From Dipodascopsis uninucleata var. uninucleata (Eukaryota; Ascomycota; Lipomycetes; Lipomycetales; Lipomycetaceae): a stretch of DNA of 64,000 nt. A program made the translations under genes and the position numbers. The DNA lies in assembly GCA_030568195.1 (NCBI GenBank), contig JAJLTO010000005.1, forward strand, positions 620,001 to 684,000, written 5' to 3'. Positions 22,220 to 33,760 of this stretch are shown piece after piece (the first letter of the stretch is position 1; each line of letters starts with the position of its first letter). A model generated the notes under the pieces. It had not been told where the DNA came from and did no database searches. It saw nothing but the letters and a program-made list of their open reading frames with translations.

Positions 22220-25200
22220 CTTACTTGATAATTATCTGACAGTGATCTTCCTAGCTTTACTCGAGCCGCTAAATGGTCGAAAAATTAAAATCTGCGAAAA
22301 TGAGGTGTTATGTAGTTGTTTAATAATACACACACCCTTATACATAAATACTGTACATATATCAAATTTTACTAGCAACAGAAAAAGCCAGAGTAATTTA
22401 ATAAATAAATTTAAATCGAAAAGAGAGGTTCAACTATTCGATTGTTAGTACAGTAAGTAAATCGAAAGACGTAAGAAACTGAGATTAAATGGAAAAAATA
22501 AGGAAATCAGTGCCCACAGCTAGCGGAATGAGCCCACCGATATTGACTAAATTTGGTAGAGGCTTAAACAATGTATCTGAAGTATGTATTACTGTACTCT
22601 CCACGAGAAAACTGTCGATAATGCTTTAGTTCAAGTGCAGTTCTTTTGGTTCGCCTATGATGCCACCGATCGCAGATCGTTCACTATTTGGTTTAAGTTG
22701 AAGTGTGTAAACGTTATGCGGAAAAAGTACACGTATAAACTCGTAAAAGTGTTTTCTAAGTTTGATTAATCCCAAGGTCACAACGCGTTCTTCGCTTCGC
22801 TTGTCGTTATATAGTTTGTTCTTGATGTAACTGAGTCTTTTTTGAAGTGCTTAATGTGTGAATCTCACTTCCCGCGGATCGACGTTAGTAATAATATTAA
22901 TATTGCCAACTTATCACCTCAATATAGATATATTCCTTTTGCAAAATTATCTGCAGTGAGCTTCTTGTTATTTCAGCAACTGCCTATAAGGAGACTAATA
23001 ATTAAATGCCAGACACGTATTATATCCAGCGTTTGGCAGCAAGAAATGCCTACTACCAACTTGTGATCTACTTTTTTCGGCACACGGATCCCAACAATTG
23101 CTAGCCGAACAGCACCAAAAGTAATTTTTGTGCTTAAATTACACTGTTTGCTCTCAGAAGTTGATACAATTAGATCTAGTATAACCAGATAAAAGCTCTT
23201 TTAACATAGAAAATCATTCGTTAGATCGCTGATTCGCCACTAACCTGCATGCATGCAATTAAGAGACATAGATGTACACTCACCAGTACGGTTGCGGATT
23301 TTAGAAGCCTAAAGGATCTTTACTTCCAGTCAATGGTCCTGTACCTTTTTTAAAAGAGACAGATGAGCCGGTTGAAGAAGGGTTGAGAAGGAGTGGACAG
23401 GAATTTATGATGTTCAAATTTTGTACTGGTTCGCAGGAAAAAGGAAGAACTATTGTGTGGTAGAGAGAAAAGACCAGTTAAATATATGATATAGAGCTAT
23501 CATCATAATATAGCAGAAAAATAAATTATCATTTATTCCAGAAATAATTATAGTACTATGGATGTAACTAGTATTGACTACTGTATACGTACTATAATGA
23601 CTGAAAGAGAAGAATAGGTCTTGAGACATGCTTGCTTGAGTGAGATTTCTGTCCTGACTCTACTGATTACTTACTAACTTCCTCTGTGTCTCGCTCCTCT
23701 ATACCACTTAGCGACGAATCTCTTCCGCCGCTTTTCCTCTTTCGAACAGCCAAACAGGTATGAGGTAATGGTACGATGCTAGCATACCAGTTCAAAATAC
23801 TATAATTTATCAAACTCTATTTAACATTTTTAGCGCGCATTGCTTTTCTTCAGATATATTAGATGTGGAACAATGTAATGCACATCAATATAATTCTTCA
23901 ATTAATCAGCGTACACCGGCATGCCCGTGCTCTGTCTCCAAGCAATTGTCACTGGCTATGTCGGCTGGAGCATGTAATTACAGTGGCTTCTGCGCGGCGG
24001 CCGCTGCTGTCCGGGCGCGGAGAACTATGCAGCACAGTCACGAGCAATATGGGCTTACATAATAATTATATCGTTCTGGTTCTGCATGAACTAGCTTGTG
24101 CGAGCAGTAACAGCATGGAAGCCGGATTTTGAGTTTCCATACTCATCATTGCTTTTTCTTCTTTCCCTCTGTTGTGCTCATATTTGTTCTGAATATCTTA
24201 CCTAATTCATCTGGTTTTCTCGATGCAATAAGAAGACTAAAATTCCAATTCACTTGAAACGAAGCTATGGCTTGGGCGCTAGTGGCATGGAGTAGGTGAC
24301 GATGTACGTACCTTTGCCAAAGTATATACAACAATGACAACAGCGACAACAACAAACGACAAGAGAACAAAAAAAGAAATGGCGAATCTAGAAAGCAAAT
24401 TAAAAAACAGAATAGAGAAAAGAAAACGCAAAAAAGCAATGTAGAATATTTAAAAAATAAAAATACACAGCAAAAATAAACTAGCACCGTGCTTAGGTAA
24501 TATTTTATCTTCCTATAACAGGTAGAAAAAATCAATGACCTCAGAAGCTCGCTGCTCCTTGTAATGAGGTTCGCTGGATATAGAGGCGTGCATAGGCCGA
24601 TGGCCATGCATATTCAAAAGATGGGTGCACTCCGGATGCGCCGACAACTCGTGCTTCGATCGTCAATCATTTATAGCCCCACCCAAAATGCTGAAAAAAG
24701 AGAATGATGCTATCTGATACTAGACCTGCTCCAGCGCTGCCAAACGGGTGTGTGATCTTCTTGGTGTAGGGTGCTAATCTATAGGTCGCATAGTGCCTTG
24801 GGTACCACCCCGTCCAGGCACAGTGCTACGCATTGTACTGTGCGATCGCCGCAGATCTACGCTGTACGGGCTCACTTTCAGTCAAAAGAGGGCCACTTGG
24901 TGCCTATGGGCATACGAGGTCCCCGGCTGTCGCTGGCGAGTCCGCCAGCGAACAAAGGCGGGCAGAATTTGTATTACGCTCCGCTGGAGTCGCAATAAGG
25001 GTAGAAGTGTCTTGTGGGCTTCTTTGCAGTCTACGAATGCTCGCAAAGGTGGGCCGTCGCTTGACTCGGTTAGGAGTCGCGCCACTAGTCCAGATCACTG
25101 CTTGTTTTCGCAGAGCACTAGTTCTCTATATTGTATTCATGACTTCCAAACAGTCGGGCGGACTAGCTCAGTCGATATGGATATACGTGCAGATGTGTAG

Positions 25201-28200
25201 TTTCTGCCCTCTTTATTTCAGCGACGAAAAATGCTCGACCGCAGCAGGCCCCTTGTGGTATTACAGCTATGCTGAGCGGGCTCGCTGCACTGTTGTAGTA
25301 ATATCACGTCTGGGAGTGAGATGCCATTTATTGGCATGTTGCCTCCACTGCCGTGCCCTACTTTCTTCGCTGGAGCACAATAAGCAGTGCGCTAGAAAAG
25401 GGGAACAGACTCATTCGCGTACTGAAAAGTCAAAAGATAAGCGACCTGCCTATGGGAACCAAGTGCATTCACCGCCAGGTGCAGATTCTGCCCGTTCCAG
25501 GTCTGCGGTTACGTGTGTGGATGCCAGCGCCGTCCCCCAAAAGTTGTTACTGGAGTGCGTAGTTCGTTCACCAAACAGGATTTGTGGCACAGTAAGCCTT
25601 TCAGACTTGCGCGCGAGTTAATTAAGACAGATCCTTTCCGGTTTGTTCCCTCTCGCGAACTATACTGCCCACGCGGCGCCGCTGCAACGACAACAGACTG
25701 CACATTGCAATCCAACTGTAAACGCGGCCACAGCTGGCTGTGACATTATTATCTGAGCTCCGTAGAGCAGGCTGCGCTCGGTTGCTGGTTTCTGCCGCAG
25801 GTGCCGGCCAAGTTGCAAACGATCTAGGCACAGACAGACTAGCGGGCCGCTTCTATTGGGTTACGCTGCAGCTGCAGGTTCCAGCCAAGCCAGTGCGCGA
25901 ACTGTCAGCGCTGTAAGCTGTAGTGCGCCGGGCAGTGTTATGCGGTCTCCGGACCGGCAGAAGGGAAAAAAGTAAGGGCACAGCGGCCTGTGAGCCTGCG
26001 AACATGGCATCCACTCTGGTGTGTTCTCCAGCGCCTGCGTAGTGCAATGTCTCAGCAAACCGTTGTCCGAGCTTGGGCTTTAGCATTCCTAGCAGACTGT
26101 GGGCGCGAGCAGCCGAACTGCGAGCGCCTTCCTAGAGGAGCAGCAGCAGCTGCTGCTGCTGCTACAGTCGGTCTGCATGCATCGCAGAATGCCTAGGTAT
26201 TACTTTTACTACTCTTGGACGGCTCGAGGTCTGGGATGCTTAATATTCCTGGTGCTCAGTACTCTCTCGCAGGCTAGCTATACGGAGAGTAGCTCACCGA
26301 GCGCCCAGAGGTCGGGCTTGCTGGAACCGGGCGTGCCCAGCTTCCCCTGGAAGCCCATCGCTTCCACTTACGTACTCTTGCTATCGTCATTCGAGATCAT
26401 CTCTTGCTTTTTCGCTGCGCGTTCGCAGCAATATACGACGGTGCGCCACTAGCGGAGTGGATGGGTACTTCCTTGCGGGAATAGCAAATCTTATTCCGTG
26501 CGCTAATAAGATATCACCACAGCGCCTGACGTCATTTCTGCGCTGTAGCGCTATTTATTTTATATTTGCAGAGCCTATCCACCGTAGCAAACCTTATATG
26601 GAATAAAGAGATTCTCTCTTCACAGTTAATAATAGCAAAATCTCGTGCTAAGCCAGAACTCGTTTACTTGGTCCTATATTAGCTTCTGCGCTTTCCTCTA
26701 TGAGCAACGCCTTGTTCGAGCAACCAAGTAAGGCAATGGCGACAGTAAGCAGGGTAACGCAGTGGCGGCCAGAGCGCGAACTATAGCTGCAGCAAGAGTG
26801 CAGGCGAGCTACGAACTAGTGGCGCGTGCAATGCGTATACATGCATACGCGTTTGTGCGCTTATGCCGCAGCGTGCGTGTTTGGGTTGTGGGCGGTGCTG
26901 TTTATATGCTGCTACATTACGTTGTACACAGTGGAGCATGGCTGCTACGTGATGCGGATTCGATCCTGGTCCATGGCAGCGCACTCGCTATAAGCATTCC
27001 GGACACCGCCAGCAGTGATCGAACGTCCTACCTGCTAGCAGGCCGAATATGCCTTTCGGCGGCGCTGTGCAGCATGCTGCTGCTTTGTCCTCCCTGCTAC
27101 CGCCGACGACAGCACCGTGGCACCGCAGTTATTTAATATGAGCACTTGCCGCTGCGCACCCCTTAATAATGCCGGAGGCGTGCAAGGGAATGCAAGCAGA
27201 AGCAGGAGCAGCTTTGCGGCGCAACCCTCCGCAACTGCTGGCCATAACGTCTGTCGAGCCTGTGTCCGGCCGCAAATATATTCATTCGCAGAATGCTGAT
27301 TGTCGGAATTTACAGCTGCAGTCGCACAATTAGATAGCAGTATAAACTAAGAATTGTCGTTCCTCTCGCAGGATCTCTATTCCGGCAGCTACTGTCGTAG
27401 TGTCGTAGATGCACATGCTCCAAATTCAGCTTCCCAAGCTTCGTGTGCAAGACTGGCAGAGACATCGCCGGTAGGAGGGAGGCAGATCACGCTTTCAAGA
27501 CGAAACGATGACAGTCCTGAGATTAGCGGAAACCCCGTCTTTATGTAAATTGCCCGCCCCAATCATAGCTATATTTTATATGCTCCAAAGATGCTCGCTG
27601 TTGGCATAATCGGGCGCCAGGCGCACGAGGCTTATCGAGTCATGGCCATGAAGGCCAAAAGCTCCACGAGGGAACAAGCACTTACATATAGGTGGTCCAT
27701 TCAATTCATATAGTGCCAAGAACGCTACTAGCAGGGCGACAGGGCACTGCAGTGGCGATACAGTGACCAGGACTACAAGCAGAGGAATTGCACACGCGCA
27801 CTAACCACGTACCAGTGGTGGGGCTTGAGGGGCATCGCGTTCGAAAACTCCGTAGCTGCTACTCCGGCCGTAAGGTTAGCGATTGCTGATTGTTACGATG
27901 AGAATTGTGTTATGACGTTATGTGTGTAGATGAGGAGTATCCGTGAAATCAGATGAAAGCTATACGTCACATTGCCATACTTGGCATGAACTTGAGGGCA
28001 ATCCAGTGAATGGACTCGACAAAAGATACGAGCACGTTGCGAGAGACTGAAAAGACGACAAATAAACAGCTGCTACCTTAAATAATATTCATGGACAAAA
28101 ATAAGCAAATAAATCGTCTTCGGTTCTTATCAAGCTATTTCCCCTGCTTACTCGGATTTTAAGCTGGTGTGTCCATGTTACGTAATATAGCAACTCCCTA

Positions 28201-28318
28201 CGTAGTATCTTCCGTGCAAAAGTATATTATATATATGTATACACTGTAGTGGCTCACTACAACTAGAATAATTTTTTCGGCCTGTTACTATTCAGCATAT
28301 TTACAGAATTTTCACGCA
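22220..28318. other. 6.1-kb gene-free region between the Myb-like gene and MCR1
   Basis: Shared upstream region of two divergent genes. 22.2-23.8 kb is AT-rich. 24.32-24.48 kb is a purine (A)-rich tract on the plus strand. About 24.5-27.9 kb is a GC-rich island: sample 60-base lines count 57% G+C at 24781 and 58% at 26761, against 32% at 20641. Open frames there lie on both strands and overlap each other, as expected of GC-rich non-coding DNA; none carries a domain I know. CpG is frequent, so there is no sign of repeat-induced point mutation. No RNA gene or terminal repeat was recognised. Confidence 0.65.
26139..26160. repeat. CAG/CTG perfect palindrome
   Basis: A 22-bp perfect inverted repeat with no spacer: AGCAGCAGCAG followed by CTGCTGCTGCT, inside the GC-rich gene-free island. 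It could extrude as a hairpin; no function is evident. Confidence 0.85.
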
Positions 28319-29796
28319 ATGATTTCCCACATCTTCAAGGTATGTTACCTGTAGGCTCTGCAGCTCTTATCCTGCATTTATGTGTTATTCTTTGTCTGCT
28401 GTTGTGGTGGTGATCTCGGGAACTATTGGTTTCTCGGTCGTTGTCTGACTACTCAAGTCGGCGAAAATCAGCGCAGGATACTCCAGGATGTCGCATCTCT
28501 GGCTTTCTAGTAGCTTCGTCTCTGAGAACTAAACGCGCGCTGGACTAATTGATCGATGCTCACAACTGAAGATGCTTTAAAGATTCTGAGCGCCATGGTG
28601 CTGGTGTATGACCTTTGCGGACTCTCGGGAAACTTTCTACTAGCTCCGGGGCTTCTCTCACTTCAATGATAGAAATTGCGCAATAACGAGAAGAGTCAAA
28701 ATTTCTAATTTTTAATCCACACTCCACGACGACAATAACGACTGATTTTTTGGCTTGCTTTCGTTTGCTTTTTCTTCTTTGTACTTGTGTTAACTTCATA
28801 TACCGCAGACCTCGGCTTCCCGCTTGATTTCCAATCCTTTTGCCCTTGGAACGTCAGCTGCTCTTGTTGGAACTTCACTTTATTTCTACCACGCAATGTC
28901 TGAGCCAATCGCTGCTGCATCTCCTGCCTTGCACGGCGAGTTTGTTGATCTCAAGCTCTCCAAGGCTAAGATCCTCAACCATAACGTGAGTACAATCGAA
29001 TGTTTTATTCTTGAATCCTTTTATGCGATTAGTGGATATATCTACTATTATCATTTATTATCACGAGTATGCGCTGACCTCCAATAAGACGGGTATCTTC
29101 ACCTTTGACTTTCCTAATCCATCTGATGAGAGCGGTCTCATCATTGCTTCCGCTATCTTGATCAAGTTTACTGACCCAGAAACTGGAAAGAATGTCATCC
29201 GTCCTTACACTCCAATCTCCGATGTTACTGTTAAGGGACACTTGGATCTTCTTGTAAAGAAGTATCCAGAAGGAAAGGCGTCTGTCCACATCCACAGCTT
29301 GAAGCCGGGTGATACACTTTCTGTCAAGGGACCTATTATCAAGTACCCATGGACTGCTAATAAGCATAAGGAGATCGTCCTTGTTGGTGGTGGTACCGGT
29401 ATCACTCCTCTCTACCAAGTTATACATGAGATTGCTAAGAATCCTGCTGACAAGACCAAGGTCACTCTTGTTTACGGAAATGTCTCCGAGGATGATATTC
29501 TCCTTAGATCAGAGCTTGATGCCGTTGCTAAGAGCCGTCCTGATCAGTTTAAGGTAGTCTACGCTCTTGATAAGCCACCTGCCAACTGGACTGGCGTTTC
29601 TGGCTTCATTACCAAGGATGTTTTGACCAAGTTTCTTCCACCAGCTTCTGCTGACAATGTTAAGGTCTTCGTCTGTGGTCCACCTGGACTCTACAATGCA
29701 GTCTCTGGTAACAAGGTGTCTCCTCAGGACCAGGGTGAGGTCAGCGGAATTTTGAAGGATCTCGGTTTCTCTAAGGAACAGGTCTTCAAATTCTAG
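28319..29796 (+). CDS. MCR1: NADH-cytochrome b5 reductase, mitochondrial type
   Basis: FAD enzyme that passes electrons from NADH to cytochrome b5 or other acceptors (ergosterol synthesis, ascorbyl radical recycling); Mcr1 is found in the mitochondrial outer membrane and intermembrane space. Exons: 28319-28339, 28809-28985 and 29089-29796, giving 301 residues, near the 302 of yeast Mcr1. Exon 1 encodes MISHIFK and exon 2 begins TSASRLISNPFALG, a basic/hydroxylated presequence followed by a hydrophobic segment (GTSAALVGTSLYFYHA). Flavin motif RPYTPIS, NADH motif GGGTGITP and the C-terminal VCGPPGLYNAVSG are intact. The first intron is 469 nt, several times longer than others in the window; its acceptor TATACCGCAG follows a GTTAAC branch. 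The short first exon is inferred from frame and presequence logic. Confidence 0.9.
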
Positions 29797-30137
29797 ATAA
29801 ACTTGTAACCGTTTACGAGCAGTTTGGATAGATTGTTTCCGCGTTTAGATGCTGTTTATACCTTTTATAAATCTTTACATTTATTATTGAAGTTGGATAA
29901 TGTATTTTTACATACAATCCAATAAGAATTTTTTTTACAGAAATAGAAGTAGTACACGTGTAAGCCTGCCAGAAACAAACAGTTTTATTTTTTATTCAAA
30001 GCGACGTACAATCCCAATATATAAATCAAATTTATTTTAATTCATGACCTAACAAATGCTAAACTCCATATCCAAAACAAAGTATACAATGATAGAAGAT
30101 CCGTTCAGCGAGAGAAACTAGCTATACAAAAATCATA
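29797..30137. other. Intergenic between convergent genes
   Basis: 341 AT-rich bases holding the 3' ends of MCR1 and the tetraspan gene. Nothing else seen. Confidence 0.6.
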
Positions 30138-31397
30138 CTAAAGTTGGCGAATTGGCCGTGGAGCGTACGATGGAGTGATTTCATAGTCCGCGTTTGAGTC
30201 AGTGGGCTCATTTTCACCATCAATTAAATTAATAGCTGATTGTGAGTTCGATGTAGCATCCAATTCCGAACCTTGGGAGCTGTATGACACCCCTCGAGTC
30301 TTTGCAGCTAGAAATCCACCAGGCATGGCAAGGTGATGGCGATGGGTATAAGACAGAGTAGCACTACTGACGTTAAATTCATTAATTTCCTCAGGTCCTT
30401 GACGAGATTGTAAACTATTCATGCCAATCGAGCCAGTGCTAAGATTACCATTACGGTCCTCTGGATAATCTTCATCGCTTTCCATTGGCATCATGGTAGT
30501 CCACGGCATCTTATGCCATCTATGCGATAATGGTGCAGACATATTTTTTCCCCTCCGTTGACGGCTTCTTCTAGAAAATGAACTGCCCCTCGATCCATAT
30601 GATCTAAGGCGTGATGGCCGAGATCTGTACCATCTAAAGGATCCAGTAGAGTCCACAAAAAGTGAAAATAAACCTAGTAACCAAAAACAGAAATCCAATG
30701 TACATGAGATCACGATCAAGTTCACCAGGTGACATGCTGACTCAAACGAACTACAGAGCTCTTTCTGGTTCAAACTACGGCAGAACCCATTATCTTCGGG
30801 TATCGAACAGCTCGTAGAAATTCCACCAGTTAAATCCATAATATATAAAAACATTCCAAACCACAATAACGTCATTATAATGTGTATAATTATTATGCCT
30901 ATTGGCCACCATCGTCCAGCCCTAAGATCAATTATCGATATTCCTCTTCGCTTGCTTGCCCTGCGCTTCCATCTTCTCGATCTCTCAACGGCCCTTATAT
31001 TCCTGTCTCTGTTATCTATCAAGACCTCTTCATCGGGACTCTCATTTGCTATTTGATGATATAGAGCTTCGTTCTCTTCTTCAGACTGGGCTCCACCTTG
31101 ACTGTTGCAATAGCCAGACTGCGAAAATTGCCCACTGCGCCTGTCACTAATATTCGTCCTGCAAACATAGTATATCCCCATTGCCCTGCTGAAAAAGATA
31201 ACTAGTAAGGAGATAATTGATATCGATAGAATGAAAATGTATGGTCGTGGTTGCTTGTCTCCCTGATCCATTTCTATGAATTTGGCGATTATCGCCATAG
31301 GAATGATCGTGAATATGGCCTGAAAGACGCCTAGGACAAAAAACGACGACAACCATCGCGAACTCAGCGACTTCCGTATAGTCCCCGTAAATATCAT
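30138..31397 (-). CDS. Predicted tetraspan membrane protein, unknown function
   Basis: A single-exon frame of 419 residues that I cannot name. Four hydrophobic segments are visible: about residues 16-40 (WLSSFFVLGVFQAIFTIIP region), 53-75 (IFILSISIISLLVIFF), about 165-188 (IGIIIIHIIMTLLWFGMFLY) and about 218-245 (HLVNLIVISCTLDFCFWLLG). The loop between segments 3 and 4 contains several cysteines (CSIPEDNGFC, LCSSFESAC). A cytosolic loop between 2 and 3 is charged and Arg/Lys-rich. The last 170 residues are disordered, with Arg/Ser stretches (RSRPSRLRSYGSRGSS). The topology resembles MARVEL or Sur7/PalI-type fungal plasma-membrane proteins, but no diagnostic motif is seen. A CACGTG element lies at 31533-31538, about 135 bases upstream. 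Confidence 0.7.
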   Translation of the reverse strand: MIFTGTIRKSLSSRWLSSFFVLGVFQAIFTIIPMAIIAKFIEMDQGDKQPRPYIFILSISIISLLVIFFSRAMGIYYVCRTNISDRRSGQFSQSGYCNSQGGAQSEEENEALYHQIANESPDEEVLIDNRDRNIRAVERSRRWKRRASKRRGISIIDLRAGRWWPIGIIIIHIIMTLLWFGMFLYIMDLTGGISTSCSIPEDNGFCRSLNQKELCSSFESACHLVNLIVISCTLDFCFWLLGLFSLFVDSTGSFRWYRSRPSRLRSYGSRGSSFSRRSRQRRGKNMSAPLSHRWHKMPWTTMMPMESDEDYPEDRNGNLSTGSIGMNSLQSRQGPEEINEFNVSSATLSYTHRHHLAMPGGFLAAKTRGVSYSSQGSELDATSNSQSAINLIDGENEPTDSNADYEITPSYAPRPIRQL

Positions 31398-31755
31398 TCT
31401 TGGATATCTCTATATTGCTTTCATGAACCTAGATCCCCAATATCTTGGAAGTATGTCTCCGAATCTAGAATCAAGCGATCTTCAAAGGGATCAGTGGATG
31501 CCACTGTAATTACCCAACCTTAATGGTAGTTTCACGTGACTTTATATATTTCAACTACGTAATTTGGGCATACACTCGTCGGCTGCGGGATTTAAGATCA
31601 AGACTGACAGAGCAGAATAATTGTGATATCAAGATAAAGCACTTGTCATTGTACTAATAGAAACATGAAATAAACTATTTATAAGAAAAAATCGCCACAA
31701 GTCTCAAAAAATTAATCATAAGAAAGAAAAATCAGCTAGAGCACGCATTTTTAAT
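31398..31755. other. Intergenic: tetraspan gene promoter, DAK1 3' flank
   Basis: 358 bases between two minus-strand genes. A CACGTG E-box-like palindrome is at 31533-31538. No other feature. Confidence 0.6.
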
Positions 31756-33483
31756 CTATTTGCATACATCTGCCAGTCCAGAGAGAAGCTCCGAAACACC
31801 GACAGCACCTGGATCTGGAACACGATCGTAGCCAGCTTCGTCAACGTAGACAGCACGTCCAAGGCCAGCTTTCATGCCCTTAGTTCCAGCAGCGCCATCA
31901 CGACTAGCCTTAGAGGCTGCCTCAATGCTAGCAGTCTCTTTGAGAGTGTTACAGAATGGTGCAAGAGCATCGACAAGAGTTCGGTCACCAGGCCTAGCTG
32001 GAGTCGCAGCATACAGAGTTGTGAGAGCATCAACAACAGCAACACCCCAATCAGCGCTAGAAAGCTTTCCTGAAGCATTATTAACAGCGGTAGCGAGAGC
32101 ATGCAAAAATATCGAGAAGATGGCACCACTGGTTCCATCCATGTTGTTCTCAACTGTCTCAGCAAGATCGGTCAAAGTGTTAACAGTTGGTTCACCCTTG
32201 ATTCCCTCAACAAAGGATAAAACAGCCTCAGACGCACGCTTAAGCGTGTAACCGCAGTCGCCATCACCTACAACAGTATCATACTGGGTAATCAAAGGCT
32301 CAGCAGCAATTGCCTTTTTACAGCCAGCTGCAATAGCTTTAACAAATACAGCACCGTCAGCTATGACAGGCTTTGGAGTAGAATCTGTCTTTTTCACTGG
32401 CTCAGTAGTATCCTCAATGATAACTCTCTTAGATCCAACAGCGGGCACTTTGAAGACAGGAGTCCAGCCAGTAGCCTTGGTTGGTTTGTCAAGGTATGGA
32501 ATATACTTGTGAGCACTCTTGAGTAATGTAATGGAGAAACCTGGACCGTCAAGAGAGGTCATATATGTACCAGAGAGAATTCGACTAGGTCGCAAGTTCA
32601 TGGCTTCCAGTTGACCAAAGACCTCTGTAGTGATAGCAGAAAGTTCGAGAGGAGAAAGTCCTCCAAGATTGTTGACAAGGAGAACAACGTTCTCAGCGTC
32701 CTTGAAATCGACGTAAGCGCGATCCTCATCTGTGATATCAACAAGCTCGGTAATCATAGTCTTAACAAGATCAGGTAGTTCTGGAATTGGTTTCAGTCGA
32801 AGAATACCCTTCTCATTGTGGATACCAAGACCAAGCTCAGCCTCGTCCTGAGCCATCAAGTTCTCTTTTTCGATCTTACGTCCGGGAATGTGGACATGAT
32901 TTAGAGATACACCAACAGTGACGAGATTATCAGCGATCTCGCGGGCAGCAGAAGCAACTTCCTTCAGGCTAGCACCCTCAGAAGCCAACGCACCAGCAAC
33001 CTTGTGGACCAAAACAGTTCCAGCGAGACCTCGTCTGCCGACCTTGCCAGATTTCTTACGACCAACTGCAACATCGTCGCCGACTACGACGACCTCACAA
33101 TTGTAACCTTTTGATCTGGCCTTCTCTGCAGCCAGAGAAAAGTTGAAAATGTCACCAGTATAGTTCTTGATGATCAGCAAAGTTCCCTTGGGCCCAGTGG
33201 CAGTGGAGATAGCCTTGCCAATCTGGGAGACGGAAGGTGATGCGAAAATCCAGCCAGAGGCAGCAGCAGTAAGCATCGCATCACCGACAAACGCAGCATG
33301 AGCAGGCTCATGACCAGCACCACCACCAGAGATTACAGCAACGTTAGTAGACGGGTCATGCTTGCTATTGACGATGACCTTGTCATTCTTGTAATAAACC
33401 AGATCGGAATTAGTAAGAGTGAGCGATTCTAAACCGTCGATGACAAGCTTGTCAACGTCCTGAATGAAGTGCTTTGTAGACAT
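31756..33483 (-). CDS. DAK1: Dihydroxyacetone kinase
   Basis: ATP-dependent kinase that phosphorylates dihydroxyacetone (and glyceraldehyde) to DHAP, used in glycerol use and detoxification. Single exon, 575 residues from the ATG at 33483 (MSTKHFIQDVDKL); the frame stays open upstream, but those codons lack family similarity. The N-terminal DhaK domain has VISGGGAGHEPAHAAFVGDA and the SLNHVHIPG segment (residues about 193-201) that carries the substrate-binding histidine in homologues. The C-terminal DhaL nucleotide-binding domain has DTVVGDGDCGYTL near residue 405 and NNMDGTSGAIFSIF. Both halves are complete. Its upstream region carries two CCCCT elements, matching the stress regulation known for yeast DAK1. 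Confidence 0.95.
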   Translation of the reverse strand: MSTKHFIQDVDKLVIDGLESLTLTNSDLVYYKNDKVIVNSKHDPSTNVAVISGGGAGHEPAHAAFVGDAMLTAAASGWIFASPSVSQIGKAISTATGPKGTLLIIKNYTGDIFNFSLAAEKARSKGYNCEVVVVGDDVAVGRKKSGKVGRRGLAGTVLVHKVAGALASEGASLKEVASAAREIADNLVTVGVSLNHVHIPGRKIEKENLMAQDEAELGLGIHNEKGILRLKPIPELPDLVKTMITELVDITDEDRAYVDFKDAENVVLLVNNLGGLSPLELSAITTEVFGQLEAMNLRPSRILSGTYMTSLDGPGFSITLLKSAHKYIPYLDKPTKATGWTPVFKVPAVGSKRVIIEDTTEPVKKTDSTPKPVIADGAVFVKAIAAGCKKAIAAEPLITQYDTVVGDGDCGYTLKRASEAVLSFVEGIKGEPTVNTLTDLAETVENNMDGTSGAIFSIFLHALATAVNNASGKLSSADWGVAVVDALTTLYAATPARPGDRTLVDALAPFCNTLKETASIEAASKASRDGAAGTKGMKAGLGRAVYVDEAGYDRVPDPGAVGVSELLSGLADVCK

Positions 33484-33725
33484 TGTTTCTGTATGTGTGT
33501 TTCTGTAGGTTTTAAGTGACGCGATGCACACGAATGAAACACTACTTTGGATCGACTTCGTCTGATGGAGAATTCCTAAGAAATATAAAAAAGCAAGAGG
33601 GGAGACCAAGGTTAATGAGAGCGACGCTGACCTAGTTTTCTATTTTGTCGACATGCAGAATCCGTGGATTTTTGTCGAATCCCAACATGCTTATGCAATC
33701 CCTCTTAGTATCACTAAAAGCCGCA

Positions 33726-33760
33726 CCCCTCCTACATATGCGGGATAACCGCTGCCCCCT
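33726..33760. promoter_or_regulatory. Two STRE-like CCCCT elements upstream of DAK1
   Basis: CCCCT occurs at 33726-33730 and 33756-33760, about 245-275 bases upstream of the DAK1 start. This is the core bound by Msn2/Msn4-type zinc-finger stress factors in yeasts. Short motif, so chance is possible. Confidence 0.4.

Noticed and set aside
24146-24607. 153-codon hydrophobic minus-strand frame
   Set aside because: Its Phe/Leu/Cys richness simply mirrors the A-rich tract on the plus strand at 24.32-24.48 kb; no conserved motif.
24833-25621. 262-codon open frame in the GC-rich island
   Set aside because: Overlapped by other long frames on both strands, with no domain or consistent composition; long frames are expected by chance where stop codons are scarce.
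26762-27136. 124-codon frame with Ala/Cys/Leu-rich product
   Set aside because: Same GC-rich context, no recognisable family and no upstream or downstream exons.
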